DNA of 45,858 nt from NCBI GenBank assembly GCA_937873695.1, contig CALMYL010000016.1, positions 1 through 45,858 on the forward strand. Direction: 5' to 3'. The position numbers and the translations under genes were made by a program. Source of the stretch: an uncultured Ignavibacteria bacterium. GTDB lineage: Bacteria > Bacteroidota > Ignavibacteria > Tepidaquicellales > OLB5. The notes below the pieces were generated by a model that was not told where the DNA came from, searched no databases, and saw only the letters and a program-made list of their open reading frames with translations. Of this stretch, positions 25,051-34,311 are shown one piece after another (within the stretch, counting starts at the first letter, position 1; each line of letters opens with the position of its first letter).

Positions 25051-25956
25051 TCAGTATCCGTCTCCGTCTTTCATCAGTTCATTTTCATTTGAATCATACA
25101 GAAGTACAGATGCCCTTATAGCGTATTCAATTATTCCCCATAGCGGTTTGTTTGTCCACGGCACGCAATCCTGCCTGTAGTACCACCAAAAATACCCGCC
25201 GATATATTTGGGGGTTGTGATATGCATTTTATAGTACCGGTTTATATATGTTTCCTTCAATGCCGCGTTTGTGGTGCCGCACTCACCTATACCAAGATTT
25301 GAATTAGGGAAAATTACATGAAGACTGTCAAAAACCCGCTGCCAGTTAGGCTGAAGGTTATTGCAGTCATCTTCATAATATGAAACAAACACGTAGTTCA
25401 GCCCCTGTTTCATTTCAGGACTTATGTTGGTATTAACCCAGCGGAACATTTCGTTCTGCGGATTTTCCCAGCAGTCTTTGTTATAGTACAAAGTCAGCGC
25501 AGTACGGTATTGCAGCTGATTGGCTTTATTGAAAGCGTAGTTTATTTTTGCCTTCACAGAATCTTTATTCCCAAGCCACTCACCGTTAACTTCATTGCCG
25601 ATTTCCCATATATCAACTTTGCTGCCAAGGGTATTCATATATTCATCAGTACGGGCTTTATACTGCGCCACGGAATAATCCTTAACGTAATAGCTGTCAA
25701 GCAGTTCACCCATAATTACACAAACGCTGTCAAGTTTATTTACTGCGTTAGTATAATCAGCAGCGGGTATCCATTCATCAAACACAATGCGTGTTGTCAT
25801 CCTGTACCTGTGGCTGCCTATTGCAGTTACTATATTATTTATATTGTTTATGCCGTCAATTGTAATTCCGTACATTTTTCGGTTTGACTGGCTGTAAGAT
25901 AAAGGCAGGATCAAAAAAATACCCAGAATGATCACAGCAATTTTTCTGAATTCCAT
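25051..25956 (-). CDS. Secreted glycoside-hydrolase-like (clan GH-A type) protein
   Basis: The protein has 301 residues. Residues 1-22 are a signal peptide ending SYSQ. The rest looks like a TIM-barrel glycosidase. WEIGNEVNGEW (117-127) carries the Asn-Glu pair typical of the clan GH-A acid/base catalyst (Glu122). NLGIGECGTTN (220-230) carries a candidate nucleophile Glu225, about 100 residues later as expected. A late GGYFWWYYRQD segment resembles the aromatic strand of such barrels. I cannot assign a GH family. There is no CBM and no T9SS tail. The gene stands alone, convergent with dus. Confidence 0.65.
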   Translation of the reverse strand: MEFRKIAVIILGIFLILPLSYSQSNRKMYGITIDGINNINNIVTAIGSHRYRMTTRIVFDEWIPAADYTNAVNKLDSVCVIMGELLDSYYVKDYSVAQYKARTDEYMNTLGSKVDIWEIGNEVNGEWLGNKDSVKAKINYAFNKANQLQYRTALTLYYNKDCWENPQNEMFRWVNTNISPEMKQGLNYVFVSYYEDDCNNLQPNWQRVFDSLHVIFPNSNLGIGECGTTNAALKETYINRYYKMHITTPKYIGGYFWWYYRQDCVPWTNKPLWGIIEYAIRASVLLYDSNENELMKDGDGY

Positions 25957-26092
25957 GTTAATTCCCCCGTTTGTTACATCAAATCTAAGGTAAATTAATT
26001 AAACATAAATCACTTAAATAGCTATAAACCAATTTTACTGTTCTGAACAGAAAAATACCGTAAACAGTTTAATTCAGGCGTAACAAATAAAA

Positions 26093-26119
26093 AAAGCATC
26101 TGCCTGAAGCAGATGCTTT
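26093..26119 (-). terminator. Intrinsic terminator after the Omp28-like gene
   Basis: AAAGCATCTGC (26093-26103) and GCAGATGCTTT (26109-26119) form an 11-bp perfect stem with loop ctgaa. On the minus strand, a T-run follows (A-run at 26088-26095 on plus). It closes the tlpA-barrel-Omp28 operon, 28 bases past the last stop. Confidence 0.85.
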
Positions 26120-26146
26120 ATGAAAATGATTGTTAAAATTGACTGA

Positions 26147-26932
26147 CTATTTTAAAATTTTTATACGTTCTACTCCAAAAACCTGTTTTGTATCGGGATT
26201 CTGCACAAATACTATCATCCAGCACTCATCGGGGTCCCAGTTGCTGTTAAGACTATATGACCTGGATACAGTATTGGTCTGTCCAATCGAAATAGATTCG
26301 CCGTCTTTGCCTGTTATCATATTTCTCATTACATCATCAGGAGAAGTGATCCCGTTCGGGGCGGTTACATATGATATGTTATTTTCAATTATTACCATGT
26401 GTATCACATTGTTTGATGACGGAAGCGCATTAACAAGCTGAATATCAGCGGTAACAGTTCCGGTATCAAGAGCTTCATCATAGCTGTTTTGGAGAGTTAT
26501 ATTAAGGTAATTTGTTGTTTTGAATTCAGCATTAATCTGCGCGCTCCATGTAGAAGACGAATACTGTCCCATACTGATACCGTTAAGTCTGCCCTGCGGA
26601 GTAGTGTTAACTCCGTAGTAATCAGATCTGCCCTGGTTTTGTGTTATGTTTGCCCTGTAGAGCGAATCGAGTATATACGGATACTTTGTGTGATAGCTTA
26701 AAATAATCACACTTGTATCATTTATGGTAGTACCCGAGTTAACATTGATCTGGTCAAGATATTCATGTGCGGCTATACAGGGATTGCATCCCGCGTTAGT
26801 GAAAAACTCAACCAGTACTTTCTTGTTAACCGGCTGCGGAATGTAAACGGAATTTGTTGTGGAGTCATTACTCTCGCATCCGTGGAAGAATATGAGAACT
26901 GCCGCAATCAGAACGAATTTAAAATATTTCAT
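26147..26932 (-). CDS. Omp28-like thioredoxin-fold lipoprotein
   Basis: The protein has 261 residues. A lipobox FFHGC places the lipidated Cys at residue 19. KKVLVEFFTNAGCNPCIAAH (37-56) is a thioredoxin-like active site (CNPC, 49-52), as in Bacteroidota 'Omp28-related' proteins. The second half is a beta-rich domain. It is likely surface- or periplasm-facing and tethered to a membrane. It is the last gene of a unit with a beta-barrel protein (10-bp gap) and a TlpA protein, so two thioredoxin-like proteins flank the barrel. A thiol-redox or protein-folding role for the unit is inferred. Confidence 0.82.
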   Translation of the reverse strand: MKYFKFVLIAAVLIFFHGCESNDSTTNSVYIPQPVNKKVLVEFFTNAGCNPCIAAHEYLDQINVNSGTTINDTSVIILSYHTKYPYILDSLYRANITQNQGRSDYYGVNTTPQGRLNGISMGQYSSSTWSAQINAEFKTTNYLNITLQNSYDEALDTGTVTADIQLVNALPSSNNVIHMVIIENNISYVTAPNGITSPDDVMRNMITGKDGESISIGQTNTVSRSYSLNSNWDPDECWMIVFVQNPDTKQVFGVERIKILK

Positions 26933-26942
26933 TGTACCTGTC

Positions 26943-28604
26943 TTAATTGAAGTTATTCATAATTGTTAACCTGAAGCCGTTGAAAGGATTTACATAACGG
27001 CAAATTCCGCTTGAGCACTGAATGCCGCCGCGCTCGCTGCCATATGATAAAATTACTGTGTTGGCAGAATTGAACTTATATACCAGTTCTCCTTTTACCC
27101 AGTATTTCTTGCCTGATGGGTCCTCTTCATCATTGGTTACTTCAGCGGTGCCCGAAACAATAATATTTGGCGAGCGTGAAACGCTAAGCGTTGTTAACTG
27201 GCTCCAGAAATGAGTATCACCGGAGCGGAGGCTGTTATATGCCTGCTGAAATTCAGCGTTAAGCTTTACGCCGTAAATTTTACCGAATGTATACTGCACT
27301 TCAAGCGGTACAGTAAATGTTCTGATGATATCACTTGCGCCCGGATTCACAATACTGTACAATATATTTGTTTTTCTTGAAACGCCAAGTTTAGTTTTCA
27401 GGCTTTTTGAAGCATAGTATTCAGCTTCAAAGAAAAGCTCCCAGTAGGGCGAAAATTCATTTTTTGTTGATGGCAAAAAGGCGCTTCTGTCAATTCTTTC
27501 ATACCTTGTAAGCGTAGTAGTATCAACATCAGCATAGTCATAGTGCCTGCTTGTGAGTGATGCATTTGCGTTAAGCGTAAGCTTTGGCGTTGGCGAATAA
27601 AATACATCCACCTGCCAGCCAACTTCATCATTAAAATCCACGTTGTGCGGAAATCTGGAAAGCAGTGTTGATGAATACACTTTTATGGCCGAAGGCGCGT
27701 TTTGGAAAGGCAATGATTTAAAAGGATCATTTGCGCTGCGCTGGTCTGGTGTGGTAACGTTGAATCTGTAATTCTTATAATCTACTGTGATCCCAAATCC
27801 CTCGCGGGTGTAAGATATCGAACCGTACGCTCCATCACCCCTGGGGGCTTTGGATTGAGTAAATATGGCATTAGGCTGATTGATAGTTACTTTATTTGCG
27901 TAGGAAAACAACAGGCTAAGCCCTTTGTAATTAAGCCCCAGGTTACCTTCGAATATTTCAGCGCTGATATCTGTTATTAAATTACCCGTCGGTATCTTAC
28001 CGTCAGTATACAGATACGAACCTCCAAAAGTAACATATTTTACCGGCGAAAGACTGAAATTAACAGCGCGTATGCTGTAGTTTTCTGTTCTTGCAGTATC
28101 ATTAATATCAGTAAAATCCATACCGCCGGCAACCAGAGTACTGTTGAATTTTACCGTGCCCTTTTTACCGAATGAATGTTTGTAATTGATCTTGCCGCCA
28201 TCAAAAATTGTATTCCAGCCAATAGGCCTGCTTTCAAAAGAATTCAGCGTTAAACCGCTGGCAAAAACCTCATAAAAATTGCCGCCCCGTACAGTGAAGT
28301 CATCTTTTTTGAATTCAAGGAATCTTTGTGAAATGCCTTTTACTGATTTACCGAATTCAATGGGATCGTCATACTCAAACCTGACACCTGCCAAAAAATC
28401 ATTGACAAAAAGTCTTCCGTCAAAAAGCTCTTCGAAATATTTTTTATTTACATCCTCAGTCACGCTGTTTTCAACACCGGTGCCGTATCGCAGAAGGTTT
28501 GAAGCCGAAACTCTGACATTTAGTTTGGGTTGAGAATAAATTGTTATGGTTCCGGAAATTAAAACGAGAAAAAATAATATTACTGCCCCCTTAGTTCTCA
28601 TCAT
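26943..28604 (-). CDS. Outer-membrane beta-barrel protein, DUF6029-like
   Basis: The protein has 553 residues. Signal peptide at 1-25 (VILFFLVLISGTITIYSQ). The rest is rich in alternating aromatic amphipathic strands (for example GFGITVDYKNYRFNVTTP) and ends in a strand with terminal residues typical of barrels (FRLTIMNNFN). N-terminal residues 26-120 (VRVSASNLLRYGTG, then FFVNDFLAGVRFEYDD-like text) resemble the DUF6029 family of Bacteroidota. No TonB box or plug domain is visible, so it is not a TonB-dependent receptor. It sits between TlpA (2-bp gap) and an Omp28-like lipoprotein. Confidence 0.7.
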   Translation of the reverse strand: MMRTKGAVILFFLVLISGTITIYSQPKLNVRVSASNLLRYGTGVENSVTEDVNKKYFEELFDGRLFVNDFLAGVRFEYDDPIEFGKSVKGISQRFLEFKKDDFTVRGGNFYEVFASGLTLNSFESRPIGWNTIFDGGKINYKHSFGKKGTVKFNSTLVAGGMDFTDINDTARTENYSIRAVNFSLSPVKYVTFGGSYLYTDGKIPTGNLITDISAEIFEGNLGLNYKGLSLLFSYANKVTINQPNAIFTQSKAPRGDGAYGSISYTREGFGITVDYKNYRFNVTTPDQRSANDPFKSLPFQNAPSAIKVYSSTLLSRFPHNVDFNDEVGWQVDVFYSPTPKLTLNANASLTSRHYDYADVDTTTLTRYERIDRSAFLPSTKNEFSPYWELFFEAEYYASKSLKTKLGVSRKTNILYSIVNPGASDIIRTFTVPLEVQYTFGKIYGVKLNAEFQQAYNSLRSGDTHFWSQLTTLSVSRSPNIIVSGTAEVTNDEEDPSGKKYWVKGELVYKFNSANTVILSYGSERGGIQCSSGICRYVNPFNGFRLTIMNNFN

Positions 28605-28606
28605 TT

Positions 28607-29104
28607 CTAATTCTTTCCTATCTTTAAAGCTTCTTTTATTTCGCTTTCCAGCTTCGCGTCATCGCCCTGCATATAGCCTGAATAGGTTTTATAAACGCTT
28701 CCATTGCGGTCAACAAACACCGAAAACGGCGGATCCTGTCCTCCGAAATTACTGAATACGTTCTTATCGGTATCATAAAGTACCGGGAATTTATAGCTTT
28801 TTGATTCAATGTACGGTTTTACTTTGCTGAGTGATTTCTGATCATCTATACTGATGGCAACAAATACAAACCCTGAATCTTTATACTTACCCCAAAGCTC
28901 ATTAAGAACTTTCATTTCTTCTTTGCAGGGTACGCACCATGTTGCCCAAAACTGCACAAATACAGGACCCTGTTTTATCAGTTCAGAAAGTTTAACACTG
29001 TTGCCTTCAAGGTCATTCAGGTCAAATTCATAGCCCTGGGCGTAATTTCTTCCGGTAAGTGAAAGTACGAACATTAAGACTGCTAAAACGATAATTCTTT
29101 TCAT
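28607..29104 (-). CDS. TlpA-like periplasmic thiol-disulfide reductase
   Basis: The protein has 165 residues. Signal peptide at 1-22 (VLAVLMFVLSLTGRNYAQ). The thioredoxin fold shows VFVQFWATWCVPCKEEMKVL (48-67) with the active CVPC at 57-60. FSNFGGQDPPFSVFVDRNGSV includes the cis-Pro region. TlpA/ResA proteins reduce disulfides in secreted apocytochromes or other exported proteins. It is first in a unit with a beta-barrel and an Omp28-like protein, and lies 59 bp downstream of nuoH. Confidence 0.92.
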   Translation of the reverse strand: MKRIIVLAVLMFVLSLTGRNYAQGYEFDLNDLEGNSVKLSELIKQGPVFVQFWATWCVPCKEEMKVLNELWGKYKDSGFVFVAISIDDQKSLSKVKPYIESKSYKFPVLYDTDKNVFSNFGGQDPPFSVFVDRNGSVYKTYSGYMQGDDAKLESEIKEALKIGKN

Positions 29105-29163
29105 TTTTCGCTAAAAATTAGTTAATTAATATCCCTTTAAATCTAAATTATGTGAAACCACAC

Positions 29164-30186
29164 TTACTTTAACACAGAAACCAGTATTGCAGTTACAATT
29201 ATATTCAGTATAGAAAGCGGCAGCATAACCTTCCAGCCCAGATTCATAAGCTGGTCATACCTGAATCTTGGAAGCGACCAGCGCACCCAGATGAAGAAAA
29301 ATACAAGGAATGCCACCTTAGCACAGAAAGTTAAAACCTGTAAAATTGATACAGCCATTGGCGGTAATCCAAAGCTCTGCAGATAAGGGAACTGCCATCC
29401 GCCGAGATATAATGTCGCAATTACAGTTGAAGCAACTATCATATTGGCATATTCGGCAAGAAAGAACAAGGCGAACTTCATACTGGAATATTCCGTGTGA
29501 TAACCGCCAACAAGCTCAGGTTCAGCTTCGGGCAGATCGAAAGGAGAGCGGTTTGTTTCCGCGAATGAAGCTACAAGAAAAATTATGAATCCAAGCGGCT
29601 GCAGCACAAGGTTCCATTTCCATCCGTTCTGATGAAGAACAATATCCTGGAGGCTTAGTGAGCCGGTTATGAGAATTATACCCACAACAGAAAGCCCCAT
29701 AGAGAGCTCGTAACTTATCATCTGCGCGCTTGAGCGAATTCCGCCAAAAAGCGAGTATTTACTGTTAGAAGACCATCCGCTTAATGTTATGCCGTAAACC
29801 CCCAAAGAGGTTAAAGCAAGAATATAAAGTATGCCAACGTTAACATCGGTGATCTGAAGTGAAATAATTCTGCCGAAAAGCTCTATTGTATGACCAAAGG
29901 GCACTACGGCAATTGTTGTTAGCGCCACAAAAATCGAAATCATTGGCGCAAGAGTGTGAATGGGTTTATTTGCTTTTACCGGAACAATATCCTCTTTGAA
30001 GACAAGTTTTATAACATCTGCAAATGACTGCAGTAAACCCTGGTACCCCACCCTGTTGGGTCCGTACCTGTTTTGCATGAAAGCAGAAACCCTGCGCTCA
30101 GCATAAACCGCATAAGCTACCGAAACAAGAAGAACTGTAAGTACAGTAGCAATTTTAATAACAGAAATTAACAATTCAATCCACAC
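29164..30186 (-). CDS. nuoH: NADH-quinone oxidoreductase subunit H
   Basis: NuoH forms the quinone-access chamber at the membrane arm of complex I. The product has 340 residues, the usual length. It has eight or more helices. Motifs include FMQNRYGPNRVGYQGLLQSF (36-55), the GWSSNSKYSLFGG loop, and ETNRSPFDLPEAEPELVGGY near 211-230, a signature of NuoH with its conserved acidic residues. No other nuo gene is in the window; it instead follows pgi/pmi by 4 bp in a central-metabolism operon. The other subunits are presumably elsewhere. Confidence 0.96.
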   Translation of the reverse strand: MWIELLISVIKIATVLTVLLVSVAYAVYAERRVSAFMQNRYGPNRVGYQGLLQSFADVIKLVFKEDIVPVKANKPIHTLAPMISIFVALTTIAVVPFGHTIELFGRIISLQITDVNVGILYILALTSLGVYGITLSGWSSNSKYSLFGGIRSSAQMISYELSMGLSVVGIILITGSLSLQDIVLHQNGWKWNLVLQPLGFIIFLVASFAETNRSPFDLPEAEPELVGGYHTEYSSMKFALFFLAEYANMIVASTVIATLYLGGWQFPYLQSFGLPPMAVSILQVLTFCAKVAFLVFFFIWVRWSLPRFRYDQLMNLGWKVMLPLSILNIIVTAILVSVLK

Positions 30187-30190
30187 GGAT

Positions 30191-31243
30191 CTAACTCTCC
30201 ATTAATTTATTTTTTAACAAGTTGATTTTTTCAATAGGTGTCGGGTCTGTTTTATTTATTACCGCAAGATAAAAACTGATCCAGTCACCCAGGTACACAA
30301 GATCGAATATTCTTTCCAGCTTTGAATTTCCTTCAGATTCGATCTCAATATCTATCCCCCTGTAAGGCTCCAGTATCTCTTTTGTGATCTTCTGACGCTT
30401 CACGATCCGGGGGTTATCTTCCCTATCGAGGAGATATATTAATGCAAAATTACGCAAAAATTCTGAATTTTCCTGCCACCCAACTATTTCATTGTGGTTT
30501 AATTCCGGGAAGTAATTGCCAAAGGCCAAAGTTTTGGAATTTTCAGCAAATTGTCCCCGCCAGCGGAGATTCACTATATCAAGCAGGTCATTTGATGAAT
30601 AGATCACAGGAATCCTGCCATGTAAATGCTCGGCTATATTCAGTGCAGGATTTGTACCGCCGGAGAAATCTGAATAAACAGCAGATCTGCTGCTCATCAC
30701 GTCAATAAGCCCTGCAATTTCATTATCCCGTTCTTTTATAAATTTTAGTTTTACAAACAGCATCAGCATTGTAATAAAAGAAAAAGCCAGGGCACATCTT
30801 GGCTGGTAGCCGCGCGGAACTTTCACCACATAGTTTCCGTCATTTTCAGCCATAATGGTCAGCTTCCCTCCTGCTGAAATGCAGGCAATTTTGCAGCCTT
30901 TGCTTTTGGCATCATTATAGGCTGAAATTGTTTCTTCAGTATCACCTGAATAGCTGGAACATATTACCATTGTATGTTCATCCGCGTATGCAGGAATGAA
31001 GTAATTCCTGTTCACCTGAACCGGAATACTAATTTCATACTGAAGGTAACTTCGAAGCAGGTCACCGCCTATTGCAGAACCGCCAAGACCTGTAATAATA
31101 ATGTTCCTTATCCCTGAGACTTCAAGTTTAATATCAATATTGCTTCCAATTTCAAATGCCTGTTTAAGCTGCCCGGGGAATGCAGCAATTACATCAAACA
31201 TCCCGGCGCTATCATGTATTTCTATTTCTGTTTTTGTGATCAT
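30191..31243 (-). CDS. Bifunctional phosphoglucose/phosphomannose isomerase
   Basis: The protein has 350 residues. It has two SIS-type subdomains and the archaeal/bacterial PGI-PMI type layout: ITGLGGSAIGGDLLRSYL (50-67), YSGDTEETISAY near 97-108, and the C-terminal domain beginning RWRGQFAENSKTLAF with LNHNEIVGW. These enzymes interconvert glucose-6-P, fructose-6-P and mannose-6-P. It is flanked by ptsI (13-bp gap) and nuoH (4-bp gap). It may be the sole PGI, but nothing else can be said from this window. Confidence 0.9.
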   Translation of the reverse strand: MITKTEIEIHDSAGMFDVIAAFPGQLKQAFEIGSNIDIKLEVSGIRNIIITGLGGSAIGGDLLRSYLQYEISIPVQVNRNYFIPAYADEHTMVICSSYSGDTEETISAYNDAKSKGCKIACISAGGKLTIMAENDGNYVVKVPRGYQPRCALAFSFITMLMLFVKLKFIKERDNEIAGLIDVMSSRSAVYSDFSGGTNPALNIAEHLHGRIPVIYSSNDLLDIVNLRWRGQFAENSKTLAFGNYFPELNHNEIVGWQENSEFLRNFALIYLLDREDNPRIVKRQKITKEILEPYRGIDIEIESEGNSKLERIFDLVYLGDWISFYLAVINKTDPTPIEKINLLKNKLMES

Positions 31244-31256
31244 AAATAAATTTTCT

Positions 31257-33017
31257 TCAGTTCAAAGCCTCCAGCTGCTCGCCGATATTTTTATTAAAAC
31301 ATTCTTCAATGTAGGTTTTAACCTCCTCTATTGTGCTCATGGTTAATACTTTAGCAGCTACTTTTCGGGAGTTTTCATAGTTAACAAGCCTGATAAGACG
31401 TTTTATCTGTAAGTACTGTGTAGAAACCACGCTGAGCTCTGTAACTCCCATCCCAATCAACAACAGACTTGCGTACGGATCAGAAGCCATTTCTCCGCAA
31501 ACACTAACGGGAATATTGTTCTTAGCGGCGCTTCTGACTGTCATATCAATAAGCCGCAATACTGCGGGATGAAATTTCTCGTACATTTCACATACAAGGC
31601 TGCTATCCCTATCGACTGCAAGTGAATACTGGACTAGATCATTGGTGCCTATACTGAAAAAATCAACCATCTTTGCAAGCTCATCAGCAAGTATAACAGC
31701 AGAAGGAATTTCGATCATTACACCAACCTGTATCTTCTCATCAAAACGGATATTTTCCTCCCGCAGCTGTGATTTTGCTTCTTCCAGGTACTGAAAAGTT
31801 TTTTTTACCTCTTCAATTCCGGAGATCATAGGCAGCATGATCTTAAGATTCCCGCCCGCTGAAGCTTTAAGTATTGCTCTCAATTGCGTAAGGAATGTCT
31901 CTTTCTTATCCAGGCAGATCCTTATTCCGCGCCAGCCCAGGAACGGGTTCAGTTCCTTCTGGGAATCCGGCAGTATCTTATCGCCGCCTATATCAAAGGT
32001 CCTGATAGTAACAGTTTTTGGATAAATATGCTCTGCCAGAAACTTGTACTGGCGGTATTGGTCTTCTTCGGAGGGGAAGTCACCCTGCTCCATAAACAAA
32101 TGTTCAGTTCTGTACAGGCCTACATCGCAGCCATAATGTGTTACAACATAATCTACTTCATTATTGAACTCCAGGTTTGTTGAAAGCCGTACGGACTTTC
32201 CGTCCCGGGTTTCAGTCGGTAGTTTTTCAATTTCCTCCAGCCTTCGCTCTAGTTCGCTATTTTTTATAATCTGCTCTTCGTAGGAACTGATAGTATCCAT
32301 GGACGGGTTGCGGATAACGAGCCCTTTATAACCGTCAATGATTATTGAGTCTTCAGATGAGATGTTAACAGAAATATCCTGCATTGCAACTACAGCGGGA
32401 ATCCTGAGTGAACGGGATATCAGCGCCACGTGAGAATTTATGCCACCAAGATCGGTAGCAATCCCAAGCAGATTTCTGTTGCTGAAGAGAATTGTATCAG
32501 CAGGAGAGAGATTCCTTGCGATAACTATGGAATTTTCGGTAATCTTAGATACCAGCCTGCCCTTCAAAAGATTCCTGAGCACACGGTTCTTCATATCCTC
32601 GATATCGTTCACCCTGTCCCGAATGTATTCATCTCTGGAAGATACAATAGCGTTTTCCAGTATCTGGATCTCTTCTTTAAAAACCACAAATGCCTGCTTA
32701 TTTTCAGAGCGGATGCGTTCTTTTACTTTTGAGTGGAAAAAATTATCATAAAGAAAACTAAGCTGTGCTTCGAAGATCTGAAGATTCTTATCGTCAAGTT
32801 TTTCTTTGGCAAGGGTGAATATTTTATTCAGCTCTTTAACAGACTGGTTTACGGCATTTTCGTAATCAGAAATTTCCGCATCCGAAGAGACGATCTGCGC
32901 CGGAGAAATATCAACTTTGTAACTGGGCACTTCTGCGCGGTAAACAAAGGGTCTTCCAATCGAGATCCCTTTGGAAGCGGCAATACCTTTAAATATTTTT
33001 TCAGGCTTGTTATTCAT
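31257..33017 (-). CDS. ptsI: Phosphoenolpyruvate-protein phosphotransferase (PTS enzyme I)
   Basis: Enzyme I transfers phosphate from PEP to HPr. I chose the ATG at 33017 (MNNKPEKIFKGIAASKG), leaving 7 bp after the ptsH stop; an upstream in-frame ATG at 33050 would overlap ptsH by 26 bases. The product is 586 residues. The phospho-acceptor His lies in LGGINSHVALISRS (His about 196). PEP-binding segments are TNLEFNNEVDYV, RTEHLFM, GWRGIRICL and the C-terminal catalytic CGEMASDP. No enzyme II gene is visible, so the pathway target is unclear. Confidence 0.94.
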   Translation of the reverse strand: MNNKPEKIFKGIAASKGISIGRPFVYRAEVPSYKVDISPAQIVSSDAEISDYENAVNQSVKELNKIFTLAKEKLDDKNLQIFEAQLSFLYDNFFHSKVKERIRSENKQAFVVFKEEIQILENAIVSSRDEYIRDRVNDIEDMKNRVLRNLLKGRLVSKITENSIVIARNLSPADTILFSNRNLLGIATDLGGINSHVALISRSLRIPAVVAMQDISVNISSEDSIIIDGYKGLVIRNPSMDTISSYEEQIIKNSELERRLEEIEKLPTETRDGKSVRLSTNLEFNNEVDYVVTHYGCDVGLYRTEHLFMEQGDFPSEEDQYRQYKFLAEHIYPKTVTIRTFDIGGDKILPDSQKELNPFLGWRGIRICLDKKETFLTQLRAILKASAGGNLKIMLPMISGIEEVKKTFQYLEEAKSQLREENIRFDEKIQVGVMIEIPSAVILADELAKMVDFFSIGTNDLVQYSLAVDRDSSLVCEMYEKFHPAVLRLIDMTVRSAAKNNIPVSVCGEMASDPYASLLLIGMGVTELSVVSTQYLQIKRLIRLVNYENSRKVAAKVLTMSTIEEVKTYIEECFNKNIGEQLEALN

Positions 33018-33024
33018 GTTTAAT

Positions 33025-33294
33025 TTAAAGCTCTCCGAACCCTTCTTCAAAAAACTTTACTACCTCGGCGGCGGCTTTCTGTTCATCCTCACCTTCAAAC
33101 CTTAGTGTAAGCTTTGAACCCTGTTCCGCAGCCAGTGTCATTACACCAATAATGCTTTTACCGTTAATGCTGTAATTATTCTTTATTATAAAAAAATCAG
33201 ACCTGTATTTGGAGGCTATCTTAACTATATTTGAAGCCGGCCTGGTATGCATCCCCGCTTTATTTACAATGGTCACGGTTTTTTCAATCATCAA
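33025..33294 (-). CDS. ptsH: Phosphocarrier protein HPr
   Basis: HPr has 89 residues. The active His16 lies in NKAGMHTRPASNIVKIA, and the regulatory Ser47 in NGKSIIGVMTLAAEQGS matches the HPr-kinase site of Gram-positive-type HPr. It overlaps the polyprenyl synthase gene by 4 bp and is followed by ptsI. No PTS sugar permease or HPrK is nearby, so the pair may serve regulation (PTS-Ntr-like) more than sugar uptake. Confidence 0.94.
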   Translation of the reverse strand: MMIEKTVTIVNKAGMHTRPASNIVKIASKYRSDFFIIKNNYSINGKSIIGVMTLAAEQGSKLTLRFEGEDEQKAAAEVVKFFEEGFGEL

Positions 33295-34298
33295 TAGCTC
33301 CGGTTCAGCAGCATACCCGAAAAACTTTCAAGCAGGTCTCTTGCATTGCTGCTCTTAATGCAATCCAGACTTCTGTTAGCTTTTTCTGTATAAGATGCAA
33401 TCTCATCTTTTGCAGAACCGATCACGCAAATATCATTATACAGTTTAACTATATCCTTTATCTTTGATTCATCTCCGTTCCCTGAATTATAGGCATACAT
33501 AAAATCATCGCGTTTTTTACCTTCCAGTATATCCAGGGCCTTTAAATACAGGAAAGTTTTTTTTCTTTCCAGAATATCGCCGCCTATTTTCTTTCCGAAT
33601 TCACCTTCATCAGCAATCACGTCAAGAAGGTCATCCTGTATCTGGAAAGCGAGCCCGATGTTCTCTGAATAATTGCTAATAGCTTCTATACCGGTATTAT
33701 CTGCGCAGCCGATTATCGCGCCCATAACCGAGGATGTTCTTAGCAGCTCCGCGGTTTTTTTTCTTATCATTATTTTATAATCATCGATCGAAACATCTGC
33801 GCTAACTTCAAACTCCTTATCAAGCGCCTGTCCCTCACAAACTTCAATTACCCCGTCAGTAAATGCCTGCAGAACGCCTGTAATATTCCCGGTCTTAGAG
33901 CGAAGTAATGAACGGTATGAAAGTCCGATAAGCTCATCGCCCACCAATATTGCGGAATTTACATCCCATTTTTTATGAATGGTCTGTTTACCCCTGCGGG
34001 TATTTGCGTTATCCATTATATCATCATGCACGAGGGTAAAATTGTGAAGTATTTCAACCGCAATAGCGGCATCAAGGGCGTTATCAGTGTTGCCTCCAAA
34101 CGCTTCACAGGATAGAAGTACAAGTATAGGCCTTACCCTTTTTCCTCCGCCTGACATAATGTAATTCAGCGGGTCAAAAAGCGTATAGGGATATTTCTGG
34201 TTATCCTTGCAGTATTTGGAGCGTTCGGTCTCTGACTCAAGAAAATCGAACAGTCTCTTATCTATTATCTGCCGGTAATTGCTGAATGTTTTATCCAA
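33291..34298 (-). CDS. Polyprenyl (all-trans) diphosphate synthase
   Basis: The protein has 335 residues and belongs to the isoprenyl synthase family. It has GGGKRVRPILVLLSCEAFGG (50-69), the first Asp-rich motif DDIMD (92-96) with ...NANTRRGKQTIHKKW after it, and the second Asp-rich motif QIQDDLLDV near 217-225. Chain length cannot be set with confidence from sequence. It could make the quinone side chain or the GGPP/FPP precursor. It lies 13 bp after era and overlaps ptsH by 4 bp. Confidence 0.9.
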   Translation of the reverse strand: MDKTFSNYRQIIDKRLFDFLESETERSKYCKDNQKYPYTLFDPLNYIMSGGGKRVRPILVLLSCEAFGGNTDNALDAAIAVEILHNFTLVHDDIMDNANTRRGKQTIHKKWDVNSAILVGDELIGLSYRSLLRSKTGNITGVLQAFTDGVIEVCEGQALDKEFEVSADVSIDDYKIMIRKKTAELLRTSSVMGAIIGCADNTGIEAISNYSENIGLAFQIQDDLLDVIADEGEFGKKIGGDILERKKTFLYLKALDILEGKKRDDFMYAYNSGNGDESKIKDIVKLYNDICVIGSAKDEIASYTEKANRSLDCIKSSNARDLLESFSGMLLNRSY

Positions 34299-34311
34299 AT
34301 ATTTCTAGCCT

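Noticed and set aside
27398-27631. 77-residue minus-strand frame within the beta-barrel gene
   Set aside because: It is an alternative-frame shadow of the barrel gene, with low-complexity Leu/Met composition.
33018-33050. Longer start for ptsI (ATG at 33050)
   Set aside because: It would overlap ptsH by 26 bases; the internal ATG at 33017 begins just before the normal enzyme I sequence.
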